From Bacillus sp. JCM 19058 (GTDB lineage: Bacteria; Bacillota; Bacilli; Bacillales_H; Bacillaceae_D), in the NCBI GenBank assembly GCA_001310555.1, contig BAXO01000015.1, positions 12,246 through 76,245 on the forward strand: a stretch of DNA of 64,000 bases, given 5' to 3'. Within the stretch, counting starts at the first letter, position 1. Each line of letters starts with the position of its first letter. The notes under the pieces are model-generated. The model saw nothing but the letters and a program-made list of their open reading frames with translations. It did not search any database and was not told where the DNA came from. A program made the translations under genes and the position numbers. This document shows positions 32,216 to 42,217 of this stretch, in pieces.

Positions 32216-33095
32216 TCATCCTTTTACGCCTGTAAGGGCAATCCCTTCGATAAAATACTTTTGTGCAAAAAAGAAAATAAAAATAATCGGAGTAATCATC
32301 GTCGTCGCTGCTGCCATAAGATAACCCCATTGGGCATTGTACATGCCGCTAAACTGAGCCAAGCCAACGGCCAATGTAAACTTTTCGCGATCCTGTAAGT
32401 AGATTAATGGACCGAGAAAGTCGTTCCAGACAGCGATAAAAGTAAAGATAAATACGACGATTAAGGCGGGCTTCGATAAGGGTAGAATAATTTTGACGAG
32501 TACGGTCAGTGGAGTCGCCCCGTCGACGTACGCGGCCTCATCAAGCTCCCTTGGGATGGACATAAAAAAATTGGCGCAAAAGGAAAATAGCAAAAACATG
32601 TGTCCCTAGCCAGGCTGGAACGGTCAAAGGCAGGATCGTGTTAATGGCCCCAAGGTTTTGCCAAATAATAAAATGGGGAATTAAAGTGACAGCATAAGGG
32701 AGCATTAGCGCCGTTAAAATAATCCCAAAAATAAGGTTTCGTCCTGGCCACCTTAACCTTGAGAAGCTGAAGGCTGCCAAGGAACAAGTGATCATTGTAC
32801 CGCTAAGGTCCAGAATTCGATTAGTAATGTGTTGAACAAATAGCGTAAAAAAAAGGAACAGCTGTGAGTGCTTCCGGGTAATTTCGCCACAGAAACGGAT
32901 TCGGAATCCATTCCGGTGGGTGTGTGAAAATTTGCCTGTGCTCATGACCGAGCTTCTGAGAAGCCAAGCGAAAGGAAACAGCATGACAGCACTGCCAGCA
33001 ATGAGCAGCAAATATACGATTACGCGTCCGATTCGTTTCCTACCTTGTTTGCGAATTGGCAGCGGTGTTGTTTCAATTTGTCTTTTCATGTTCAT
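32216..33095 (-). CDS. Sugar ABC transporter permease, MalG type (frameshifted)
   Basis: Second permease of the minus-strand import operon. It starts MNMKRQIETTPLPIRK at 33095, overlapping the upstream stop (ATGA type). The frame changes near 32930 (a short A run), giving FTHPPEWIPNPFLWRNYPEA, and at A7 32564-32570, giving FFMSIPRELDEAAYVDGAT with the EAA loop. The C-terminus is YFIEGIALTGVKG. Confidence 0.87.
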
Positions 33096-34015
33096 GAGCC
33101 TCGCTCTCCTTCATAATAGACCCAATCCTTGGCGGTGCGAAAAATAAAAAAAACGTGAAAAACAAAATAACGAGGAAAAGTCCCCAGCCAAAGCGCTCGC
33201 ATAGCCCATCTCATTTTGTTGGAAGGCCTGTCTGTATAAGTAAAAAAACATAAAATAAGGTCGAATTGTTCGGTCCACCTCCAGTCATAATATAGGCTTC
33301 ATTAAAGACTTGAAAAGTATTTATTAAAGCCATAATCATATTGAAGAAAATCACTGGTGTCATGAGCGGAATCGTAACATACGTTAATTTGTGAAGTGCG
33401 TTTCCACCGTCAACATCGATCGCTTCGTATAATTGGCGCGGCACTCCTTGCAAGCCAGCAAGAAAAATAATCATCGCGTTTCCCATTCCCCATGAGCTCA
33501 TGAGAATGAGTGAAGGAACGGATGTCGACTCGCTGTACAGCCACTGCAACCCGGGCAATCCTAGCGCTTGCAGTCCAGCATTAAAAAGGCCAAAGTCCGG
33601 ATTAAAGATCCACAGCCACAGCATTGCACTGGCAACGCTCGGGACGAGCACAGGTAAATAAAAAATCGTTCGTAATATAGCCAAGCCTTTTACCTTTTGA
33701 TTAAGAAGAATAGCAACAAAGAAAGCAACGATCATCGTTAAAGGAACGCTGCCTAACGTGTAATAGAAGGTGACAAACATCGATTGACGGAATAGCCGAT
33801 CATCAACTAGCATCTCGCGATAATTTTGAAAGCCAACAAATTCGGTCGGGCTCCCGACACGCCAGTCGGTCAAACCGATAAAGAAAGAAAAAAATCATCG
33901 GTCCCAAATTGAGTAAAACAAAGCCGAGGATCGCCGGCAAGGCTAATAAAATTCCCCACTTTCTTTCCAGCTTTTCGACTCCGGATCCGGATGCGCGCCT
34001 CGATTTTCTCGTCAT
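33092..34015 (-). CDS. Sugar ABC transporter permease, MalF type (frameshifted)
   Basis: First permease of this operon. ATG 34015 follows AAGGAGG. Removing a base from A7 at 33888-33894 joins MTRKSRRASGSGVEKLERKW...GPMIFSFFIGLTDWRV to the main frame. The EAA loop reads QLYEAIDVDGGNALHKLTYV. A further change near 33230-33200 restores YRQAFQQNEMGYASAL and the ending DWVYYEGERGS with the stop at 33092. Confidence 0.86.
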
Positions 34016-34085
34016 AATTATCCTCCTTGTAGGGCGAACCTTTCGCCCCCTAGTTATTTACGCGGACCTCTCGCAGCTCGTGGAA

Positions 34086-35431
34086 TTATTGTTCATGACG
34101 TGGGTATCGACCCTCGAGTAGAGGCTGGACGTTTTGCTTCATCTCCTCTAAAGCTGACTCGACCTCTTGATTTCCTAACCAAACGTTCTCCAGACCGGAT
34201 TCAATTTCGTTTACGATTTCTACCCAATTTTTCATTGATAGGACAGGGGAAGGCTTAGCATCCAGAGCGAAGTCGATAACAGCCTCCTTGTATTCGGGCG
34301 GATGGACGTCTTCATTTAGCCAAATATCTGTATATTCAGACTGTTCATAGTATTTTCTTTCAATAGGCATCCAGAGCCCCGATTGAAACAGTGGGACGGT
34401 CTCCGGGTTATTATGGTATAAATAAAACGTCAAGGCTTCCTCAGGTACTCAGTGCTTGAGAAAATAACTGAAGCCCCGGACTCAATACTAGCGATCGAAG
34501 TACGACCCTTCTCAAAAACGGGGGTGACCCCTACGCCGAAGTTGAGGCCATCATTGGCAAATGTGTTTATCATCCATTGGCCATCAATGACCATTGCAAT
34601 ACGTTTTGTTTGCAACGAGACACTGGTCGCCGGCATATCTCCTTGCTGCGTCGGTGTAGGTGCAACGTGATGAGTGTGCATTAAATCCTGAATCGCTTGC
34701 AGAACCTCTACACCCTCAGGCTCGTCTAAAATGAATTCTGTCCCATCCTCGTTAAAGAAGTCTGCACCGTTATTTATTAAGAGAGAGTGCCATGGAAAAT
34801 ACCAGCCGGGGATAGAGAGGCCATATTGCTGAATCGCATTCGGATCGAAGTTAGGATCGTGGGCATTATTCCCGTTCCGGTCGATGGTCAGTGTCTTTGC
34901 AGCCTCGACCATTTCATCCCAGCTCCATGCTTCATCTGCTCGTGCAGGCGGGTGCTCGACTCCCAGCTCGGCAAAAATTTCTTTGTTGTAAAACAGCTGC
35001 ATCGTTTCCACAGCCGTTGTATTCCCCGCAATTTTTCCTTCGTCAAAATAAAGATACGATTCGGGAATGCGCTTCGTTAATTCAGGATACAGCTCCGCGT
35101 ATTCCGTCAGCTCAAGAATATGTCCATCCCTTGCCCAGCTTAATGCTTGAGCCGTATTCAAATAAGCGACGTCAGGCAAATCATCGGCTGCCAGCAAAGT
35201 AGTCATGCGAGTCTCGTATTCATCAGGTACGTGCCTGGCGTGAACATGGATATCAGGGTGCTCTTCATTGAAGGCAGCGACCATTTCTTCAACTGCTTTT
35301 TGCTCGGAGACATCTCCCCAAAACATAAAATCGAGCTGGACGACACCTTCCATGTTTGCATCTTCACTGCTGCACGCAACTAATACGAGGAACAGCAGAG
35401 AAGGCACAAAGAACAATCGGAATGATTTCAT
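34086..35431 (-). CDS. Sugar-binding lipoprotein of the minus-strand ABC operon (frameshifted)
   Basis: Family 1 solute-binding protein with a lipoprotein signal ending FLVLVAC, starting at ATG 35431 after GTAGGAGGG. Motifs: VAYLNTAQALSWARDG, MQLFYNKEIFAELGVEHP, AWSWDEMVEAAKTLT, GQWMINTF. One missing base near 34445 separates the last 110 residues (LTFYLYHNNPETVPLFQSG). It is the first gene of a three-gene import unit with the two permeases downstream; no ATPase gene is present, so it probably borrows a shared one such as 12938-14068. A CcpA-like site lies just upstream. Confidence 0.88.
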
Positions 35432-35477
35432 CGTTAATCACCCTCCTACATGGGTTTTTTTTCCAAAAACAGGTGGA

Positions 35478-35491
35478 TAGAGCGCTTTCAT
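35478..35491 (-). promoter_or_regulatory. Candidate cre (CcpA) site upstream of the binding-protein operon
   Basis: On the minus strand TGAAAGCGCTCTAT matches 12 of 14 positions of TGWAARCGYTWNCW and lies about 47 bp upstream of the start codon at 35431. This would allow catabolite repression of the importer. Confidence 0.45.
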
Positions 35492-35825
35492 AATCAGCCA
35501 TTTAAACGCAGGATGAACGTTCTAATGGCAGAGCAGATTGTCGACAACATCCCTAGCTCTGCTTAAAATCGTAGCACAGGAAAATGGCTAAGTAAGTAGA
35601 CTCGATATTAGATTAAGTAGATGAAAACGACATGTTTCATTTGTTTGAGGATCGTATAAAGGAGGGACGGCGGTTCTATTTATGAAGATCAAGGATTGCT
35701 CGAAGCCTCCTTGCTACAGCGGAAAGCAAATCTGACTTATGTTAAGTGTAATGGACGCATGAATACTAGAGGAAGTAAAAAAGGGGTAGGGGAACCATTC
35801 ATTAATAGGTGGTCCTTCAAGAAGA
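35492..35825. other. Intergenic region, no convincing gene
   Basis: Contains an inverted repeat GCAGAGC...GCTCTGC (about 35529-35562) and a short plus-strand open frame of 17 codons with a ribosome-like AAAGGAGGG near 35660. Neither is convincing as a gene. It may hold remnants of decayed sequence next to the broken kinase locus. Confidence 0.3.
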
Positions 35826-35857
35826 AGTAAGGCCGATCTGTGAGAATCGGCCTTACT
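35826..35857 (-). terminator. Hairpin downstream of the membrane-protein fragment
   Basis: A perfect 12-bp stem (35826-35837 with 35846-35857) and an 8-base loop. It is oriented to end minus-strand transcripts from the gene that stops at 35911. Confidence 0.6.
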
Positions 35858-35910
35858 TACTAACAAATAATAAGCTGTCGTTAAATCTATGTTGGAGAAG
35901 TCATCTTCAA

Positions 35911-36280
35911 TCATAAAATTTTGATAAAAATTAAATTAATTATTAAAAGAGACAAAGGAATGAATACATAGAAATATGTTGCTACCGTTTTATTTTTATA
36001 GTTCATATAGAAATTAATCATACCTAAAATGAGCACCAATATACAAAGTGGAAAGGTCCGAATGATCCAGTAACTCTCCCCAATTTTCCCTAATATGAGC
36101 GACAAAATAAAAAAACCGATTAATAAAAATAACATGACCGCATTAACTCTAGGTAAATATTTCTTTATTTTTAACGACTTTCTCTTTGATTTCTCGTTAT
36201 CAAAAAAAATTAGATAGTAGGATAAAAATAAAAGCAGTTCCTAATGAGAGCACATATAATGGGGTGACAAACAAGGGCAT
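35911..36280 (-). CDS. Small hydrophobic membrane protein, probably a fragment (frameshifted)
   Basis: Removing one base from A8 at 36202-36209 joins two frames into about 122 residues with four likely membrane helices: MPLFVTPLYVLSLGTAFIFI, MLFLLIGFFILSLILG, FPLCILVLILGMINFYMN and YFYVFIPLSLLIINLIF, with a basic loop KSKRKSLKIKK. The frame stays open upstream of the ATG at 36280 to about 36330, where it runs into the sequence of the truncated kinase on the other strand. It may be the C-terminal part of a larger protein cut at that junction. Not recognised as a known family. Confidence 0.5.
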
Positions 36281-36301
36281 TGCGATAGAGAATATAAGTA
36301 A

Positions 36302-37449
36302 ATAAGCGGATATAGCATCGGGGATGTAGATGCCCCTTATTTATGGATACCCGAAGGCAACGACATAGTAGAAGGCGGTGAAGTAGTCGAAGCAAGCGAC
36401 TTGGCCACTGTTTCTCCAACTGTAAATATAAGAGGAGTCAATGCTGAGTATCAGTTTGATTACAGAGACATGACGTTTTTTTCGATTCTTTGACGACGGG
36501 GAAGAAATGGGCTCCCTTTATATCACTTCGAAAAATCAAGACTTTAATTTGAGTAACTATGAATTGCCCTTATATATCGGAGCTATTCTGCTTGTGGTGT
36601 GCGTAATCCTTCTTGGCATTCGCCGCCATATTTTGCAGCCACTATTTGCGCTCAGCAAAGCATCCTCTCGCATTGCCAAAGAGGAGTATGCCGTTCAGAT
36701 TCCACCCACTCGAATCAAAGAGATGGATCAAGTATCTCAGGCGTTCCAGTCCATGGCCTTGGACTTAAAGCGGTTAAATAAAGAACGGACTACGGTCGAA
36801 GAGGAGCGTCGCTTTTTCGTTGCGGGGTTATTTGGAAGGTTTAAAAACAGGAATCACCAAAACAGCTGAAAAGAAAGAAAAATACTTGCAATTAAGCGTC
36901 GACAAAGCAAACCATTTAGACGAGCTCGTGTCACTGCTCTCCGATTATTCCAGGATCGAGCAGGCGATCAGCTTACAGCATTCGGAACCGATTCACTTAA
37001 TTGATTTAGCTGAAACTATTAAAGAGGAGCTGTCCTTGTTGCTCGCTGAAAAAGAAATGGAGCTTAACATTGAAGGTTCGGTTCAGTTAATAGTAAAGGG
37101 CGATTCCCTTTTACTGCGTAGAGCGTTTGAGAACTTGCTCTCAAATGGAATTCGCTATAGCCCGGCGCGAGGGGTTATGACGTTTCAAGTATCAGAGCAG
37201 TACGGCCGGGTGTATATACGCTTCGCCGATCAAGGGCCAGGCATAAAGGAAGATGAGCTTGAAAAAAATATTCAAGCCGCTTTTCGTGGGGAGCCATCGC
37301 GAAACGAGAACAGTGGTGGAATCGGGCTCGGACTGACAATTAGCAAGGTCATTATCGAGCGACACGGAGGAATGATTACAGCTGCTAATGGGGAAAAGGG
37401 AGGAGCGGTGTTTGACATTAGTTTGCCATTAAGTAAAACGCAAAGCTAA
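36302..37449 (+). pseudogene. Sensor histidine kinase, truncated and lacking its phospho-acceptor His box
   Basis: What remains is the end of an extracellular sensor domain (YSIGDVDAPYLWIPEGND, VSPTVNIRGVNAEY), a membrane helix (LYIGAILLVVCVILLGI), a HAMP domain and an ATPase domain with NLLSNGIRYS, ADQGPGI and GGIGLGLTISKVIIERHGG. Between EERRFFVAG and GYLEGLKTG the usual H-box (His-Asp-Leu-Arg-Thr-Pro type) is absent, apparently deleted between two GGG sites near 36828, which also shifts the frame. The N-terminus with its first membrane helix is missing, and T7 at 36476-36482 adds another shift. No response regulator gene is adjacent. It cannot autophosphorylate as it stands. Confidence 0.75.
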
Positions 37450-37577
37450 CCTTCCTCCATTAAATCTCCGCGACAAACTATTTGTATAAAAGACGGCCAC
37501 TCACATTGACATGGGGAGGTCGATTTCTTTGTCTATTAAGAGGGAGTATAACATTAGGCGTGAATTGGCGTTTGCAC

Positions 37578-37622
37578 TTTCGTGATATCTGTTATACTAT
37601 ATATATAACAGATATCACGAAA
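37578..37622 (+). promoter_or_regulatory. 45-bp operator: 19-bp perfect inverted repeat before the gntR gene
   Basis: The arm at 37578-37596 is the exact reverse complement of 37604-37622, with 7 bases (CTATATA) between. The core of each arm is GATATCTGTTATA. TTGCAC (37572-37577) and TATACT (37593-37598) overlap the repeat as promoter-like hexamers, though their 15-base spacing is short. It sits just before the ribosome site of the GntR gene, so autoregulation by that protein is likely. Confidence 0.75.
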
Positions 37623-37636
37623 TGAGGTGTGTTGTC

Positions 37637-38032
37637 TTGCTCATAAACCTTGATTTAGAATCTGATATTCCGATTTATACGCAATTGAAAAATCAAATCA
37701 TTGAAGGGATTGCTCGGAAGGCGTTACGGCCGGGGGACGACTTGCCATCAGTCCGAGGCTTAGCCTCCGATCTAGGTATTAATCTCCATACCGTTAATAA
37801 GGCGTATCAGCAGCTTAAGCGTGAGGGCTTTATTTTAATCCATCGCCAAAAGGGCGTCGTCATAAACCCGAGTGGTGTTCCTCCAGCAGATGATGAATTT
37901 AATAGACGGCTTGAGGCGACATTAAGACCGTTAGTTGCAGAAGCCGTTTGTCGGGGGATTACAGAAAACGAGTGGGCTAGGCTGAGCGCAGAGCTTTTTA
38001 ACACAATTTCAAGCGTTGAGGAGGAAAAATAA
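37637..38032 (+). CDS. GntR-family regulator, YtrA subfamily
   Basis: About 131 residues: a GntR winged helix (IPIYTQLKNQIIEGIARKAL, DLPSVRGLASDLGINLHTVN) with only a short C-terminal tail, which defines the YtrA type. TTG 37637 after GAGGTG is a better start than the upstream ATG 37622, which lies inside the operator repeat. The stop overlaps the start of the next gene (TAATG), so it is co-expressed with the DUF1648 membrane protein, the usual arrangement in which such repressors control membrane or transporter genes. Confidence 0.88.
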   Translation: MLINLDLESDIPIYTQLKNQIIEGIARKALRPGDDLPSVRGLASDLGINLHTVNKAYQQLKREGFILIHRQKGVVINPSGVPPADDEFNRRLEATLRPLVAEAVCRGITENEWARLSAELFNTISSVEEEK

Positions 38033-39143
38033 TGGAATATTCCTTAATGATTGCCTTATTTTTTTATCACGTATTTACCGATCGTCGTTTTGCTCTTATT
38101 TATGCCTTTTTTTAACAAGAAAGACGGAAAGCTTTGGCGTATCGATTCCAGAGGAACAATTCGGAAGCCATACGATTTCGAACATGCGGAGAAGCTATAT
38201 GAAAGCTACTCTTCTTGTTGGAGTGGCCGCGACGATTCCATTTATCATCGTTTCTCGAATCGTTCAAGGAGAGGAGGGCTTAGCTCTCGCGCTCGTACTC
38301 GTTTTAAGCACATTTATTTTATTATCCTTTTTCGTTTATTTACATTTTCACAGGAAAATGAAGGAGCTGAAGGCGAGGGAGCAATGGCATCAGGAAAGGC
38401 CGCAACAAGTTTCAGTCGATCTAAAGTTTCGTGAGAAGAAATCGGTTATTTCAAACGTATGGTTTATCCTCCCAATTATTATTTCGATCGGAACGGTCTT
38501 TCTGACGCTCACCAATTATCAGAGCATACCGAGCCAAATTCCGATGAAATACAATTTCAGCGGTGAGGTGACCAATTGGGCCGATAAATCCTATCGCAGT
38601 GTCCTTGCTCTTCCGGTTGTCCAGCTTTTCATAACGCTATTATTTCTATTCATTAATACATTAATTGCCAAAGCGAAACAGCAAATCGATTCGGCAAATC
38701 CTGAGAGATCCATTCAGCAGAGTTTGGTTTTCCGGCGCCGGTGGTCACTTTTTACTCTTTTGACCGCAATCGCCATGGTGCTCCTATTTTTATTCATTCA
38801 GCTCTCGTTTATTTTTCCGCTTAACTTGCAGCTGCTCACTATTGTTCCACTACTGCTTACCGGCGTGGTTGTATTAGGAGCTATTTTCCTGTCATTTACG
38901 ACTGGACAGGGTGGAAGCCGAGTAAAGGTTGTTTCTGGTAAGGAAAAGCAGGTAATTAATCGTGACGACGATAAGTATTGGAAGCTTGGCCAGTTTTACT
39001 TTAACCCAAATGATCCGGCGATGTTTTTGGAGAAGCGCTTTGGTGTTGGCTGGACGATCAATATGGCCAATCCATTGACGTGGGTCATTTTTGTTGGGAT
39101 TGTTGGCGGTGCTGTCGTCCTCCCGTTATGGCTGATGAATTAA
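38032..39143 (+). CDS. DUF1648/DUF5808 membrane protein (frameshifted)
   Basis: About 370 residues with seven or so membrane helices. ATG 38032; one base removed from T7 at 38059-38065 gives MEYSLMIALFFITYLPIVVL, and another change near 38137 leads to FGVSIPEEQFGSHT. The middle holds a DUF1648 region (IPSQIPMKYNFSGEVTNWAD) and the C-terminus a DUF5808 region (YWKLGQFYFNPNDPAMFLEK, RFGVGWTINMANP). DUF1648 is also found in SdpI-type immunity proteins, but the role here is unknown. It is coupled to the GntR gene. Confidence 0.8.
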
Positions 39144-39210
39144 CTAGTTATGACAATAAGACTGACCGCTTCGTCACTACGAAGGCTTCACCATAAACTA
39201 CATGCAAAGC

Positions 39211-39239
39211 TTGACATTTCTTGCTAATCTGCATATACT
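39211..39239 (+). promoter_or_regulatory. Sigma-A promoter of the T-box/proS unit
   Basis: TTGACA (39211-39216), 17 bases, TATACT (39234-39239): a near-consensus vegetative promoter. Transcription would begin near 39247 and run into the T-box leader. Confidence 0.85.
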
Positions 39240-39249
39240 TCTGAAAAAA

Positions 39250-39476
39250 AGCTAAGCGTTTAAAAAAAGGACTAGTAAAATAGCCTGTTGAGCACAGAGA
39301 AGGGCCGGGTGGTGCGAGGCTCAATCAACAGTATTTGAACCTACCTTTTTCGTCCTGTATCTGCGCCGTCAAGGTACAGCGGTCAAAAACCGTTATCATG
39401 TATGAGTGTAAAGCGTCGCTTTAAAGTAGGGTGGTACCGCCATTCCATGGTCCCTATAATGAAGCGTCGCTTTTTT
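39250..39476 (+). promoter_or_regulatory. T-box riboswitch leader, proline-specific
   Basis: The conserved T-box sequence AGGGTGGTACCGC is at 39428-39440. Upstream is the stem I region with AGTA at 39330-39333, followed by GAACCT; CCT at 39340-39342 is the likely specifier codon for proline. The terminator arms AAGCGTCGCTT (about 39413 and 39462) flank the T-box, and TTTTTT follows at 39471. Uncharged tRNA-Pro would stabilise the antiterminator and switch on proS. Confidence 0.9.
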
Positions 39477-39508
39477 GTATGCCAAAATAACGAAGGAGCT
39501 GTTGCGAA

Positions 39509-40938
39509 ATGGTGAAAGGGTTTGTCGAGCGCATTACGAACATGGAGGATGACTTTGCAAAGTGGTATACCGATGTAGTGAAGCAAGCGGAATTAATCGA
39601 TTATTCGAGTGTAAGGGGCTCAATGATTATTCGTCCCTACGGCTATGCAATCTGGGAAAATATTAAAGACGTGCTCGACAGAAAAATTAAAGAAACAGGG
39701 CACGAGAATGTCTACATGCCCTTACTCATTCCCGAGAGCTTGCTCCAAAAGGAGAAGGATCATATTGCCGGTTTTGCGCCTGAGGTTGCCTGGGTAACGC
39801 ATGGCGGCGAAGAGGAGCTGACAGAGCGTTTATGCATCAGACCAACATCAGAGGTACTTTTCGGAGAACATTACAAACAGGTTATTCGCTCTTATCGAGA
39901 CTTGCCGAAGCTCTACAATCAATGGTCAAACGTTGTTCGTTGGGAGAAAACGACGCGTCCTTTTTTGCGAACGCTTGAATTTCTATGGCAGGAAGGACAC
40001 ACATGCCATGAAACGAAGGAGGAGGCTCATGAAGAAACGCTTCGAATGCTTAATATCTATGCGGAAATATGTGAAGACATCTTGGCGATTCCCGTCGTGA
40101 AAGGGAAAAAGACAGACAAAGAAAAATTTGCCGGTGCGGACTATACGTATACGATTGAAAGCTTGATGCACGACGGGAAGGCGTTGCAGTCAGCCACCTC
40201 TCACCATCTTGGTAATGGCTTTGCCAAAGTGTTTGGCATTCAGTTTACTAATCGTGAAGGAACGCTTGAATATGTACAGCAAACCTCTTGGGGGTTCACG
40301 ACTCGGATTATCGGTGCGCTGATCATGGTTCATGGTGACAACCGCGGTCTTGTGCTTCCGCCTAAAATAGCACCGACTCAGCTTCTGATCGTTCCGATTG
40401 CTCAGCAAAAGGAGGGTGTACTCGACGCTGCCTATCGGTTAAAGGAGAGCCTTGAGCAAAACGTACGCGTCAAGCTTGATACGAGTGACAAACAGCCTGG
40501 CTGGAAGTTTAACGAATCCGAAATGAAGGGCATTCCTCTCCGGCTTGAGATAGGACCGCGCGATCTCGAGCAAAATCAAGTCATTTTAGTCAGACGTGAT
40601 ACGGGCGAAAAGCGGCCTGTATCAATAAATGAGGTCTGCCTGGCAGTAGAGCATTTGCTTGCGGACATCCAAAGCAGCTTGTATATGAAAGCAAAGTCAC
40701 ACCTTAATGCTAATATCCGTGTAGCTCTTACATTTTCAGAGCTGAAGGCAACGCTTGATGAGCATGGCGGTTTTGCAAAGGCAATGTGGTGTGGTCGGGG
40801 CGACTGTGAGGAACAAGTAAAAGAAGAGATCGGAGCAACCTCCGCTGTATACCGTTTGATGATGAGGCTGTAGGAGACCGATGTGTCTGTTGTGGAGAAC
40901 TAGCAGAGCAGCTCGTGTATTGGGCAAAGGCGTATTAA
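39509..40938 (+). CDS. proS: Prolyl-tRNA synthetase, short archaeal/eukaryote-like type (one 3' frameshift)
   Basis: Class II synthetase that charges tRNA-Pro. Motifs: [37 protein letters not shown] and [17 protein letters not shown]. It lacks the editing insertion of the long bacterial type. The long frame ends early at 40873; one missing C near 40851 restores the family's C-terminal zinc-type tail [20 protein letters not shown], ending at 40938 (about 476 residues). ATG follows GAAGGAG. It is preceded by a proline T-box leader, which supports the assignment. A second, long-type ProS may exist elsewhere in the genome; not seen here. Confidence 0.94.
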
Positions 40939-41199
40939 CAGGAGGCGAGAGACGACTTTCTGCCTGTTTTCAAAGCTGGATCTGCATGATGACAGAGGTA
41001 CCTCGTCACTAATCGTCCTCCTTCTGCCAACGCAGCCGAATGCCCGTTGTGATGAGATCCGGACAGCGAGGCCTCATCTTAAAAAAAGGGTGTAGGTCGG
41101 AGATGAAGCATTATCGGCATTCAAGGTTGCGGCGCTCTCTTTTATATTTAGGTATGATTTTAGCCTTCTAAGCAAATTACGGGTGACTCTCCCAACGTT

Positions 41200-42090
41200 T
41201 TAAATTGCTGAAACGAGTTCACTGAGCTTAGCTTTTATCGAATCTAACGAAAATAATGGGGCGGTTTGAAACCCGTAGGACAATAAATCGCGCGTTTCTA
41301 TAAAGCGATCATCCGAGTGCTCAGTTCCCATAACTACTGTTATTAACCGGGTATTCTTTATTTGGGCTGTTCCGGCAAAACAGTAGCCTGCTTCATTTGT
41401 AAACCCTGTTTTCAATCCATCGAGACCGGAAAATGACAGGTAATCGTAGATGAGCATTTGGTTTGTATTCATAATTGTCTCTTCATTGAAGGCAAGCGTA
41501 TATTCGGGTAAGCTAGACGTCTCCAAGACTTCGGGAAAATCGCGTATGAGAATTCGAGCGAGCTTTGCTACTTCGGTAGCAGTCATTTGATTGACACCAT
41601 CTGGTTCAGTTAAGCCGGTAGCATTGACAAAATTCGCCTGCGATAAGCCTAGCTCTACGGCTTTTTGATTCATTCTATTTGAAAATTGCTCTTCGCTGCC
41701 GGCGATATGTTCAGCGAGAGCGGCCGTTGCATTGTTGGCGGAAGCGATACTCATGGCTTGATACAAATCGCGTATCGTCGAGACATCTCCGGCCTGCAAT
41801 TCTATGGAAGCACCACCTATGTCCGCTGAATGCTGACTAATCGATACTTCGCTTTCCCAATTGATTGCGCCTTCTGCGATGCTTTCATGGACTAGATATT
41901 CAGTCATCATTTTAGACATGCTGGCTACTGCAAAGGGAGTATTAGCATTTTTCTCAAACAAAATTTCACCTGTGTCTGCGTTGACCAATATTGCAGCATT
42001 GGCGTTAAGAACGGGTTTCTGATTGCTTGAGAAAATGAATAGCGCAAAAATAACTAGAACGAGTCCGAGACTCACTTTCACAATTTTCAT
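41200..42090 (-). CDS. D-alanyl-D-alanine carboxypeptidase (peptidase S11, PBP5 type)
   Basis: Intact, about 296 residues. It removes the terminal D-Ala from peptidoglycan stem peptides at the outer face of the membrane. Active-site motifs are S-x-x-K (ASMSKMM), S-x-N (IASANN) and K-T-G (LKTGFTNEAG). A signal peptide or anchor (IVKVSLGLVLVIFALFIFSS) starts at ATG 42090 after AGGAGC; the frame upstream of this is probably not translated. It is shorter than classical DacA and lacks an obvious C-terminal amphipathic anchor. Confidence 0.88.
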   Translation of the reverse strand: MKIVKVSLGLVLVIFALFIFSSNQKPVLNANAAILVNADTGEILFEKNANTPFAVASMSKMMTEYLVHESIAEGAINWESEVSISQHSADIGGASIELQAGDVSTIRDLYQAMSIASANNATAALAEHIAGSEEQFSNRMNQKAVELGLSQANFVNATGLTEPDGVNQMTATEVAKLARILIRDFPEVLETSSLPEYTLAFNEETIMNTNQMLIYDYLSFSGLDGLKTGFTNEAGYCFAGTAQIKNTRLITVVMGTEHSDDRFIETRDLLSYGFQTAPLFSLDSIKAKLSELVSAI

Positions 42091-42217
42091 ATTCTCAGCT
42101 CCTATACGACTCAAAGGTTCGCTTTTAAAGAATAGCATGGTTATTGACAGGCTCATATTGGAACAGCTTACAATTACCTTACAGTTTTGTTATCTAATTA
42201 GGGTGGGGGAAGAGTGC

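Noticed and set aside
35714..35914. 66-codon minus-strand frame whose ATG overlaps the stop of the membrane gene
   Set aside because: Coupling is possible, but the frame runs through the strong hairpin at 35826-35857 and looks random after about 20 codons.
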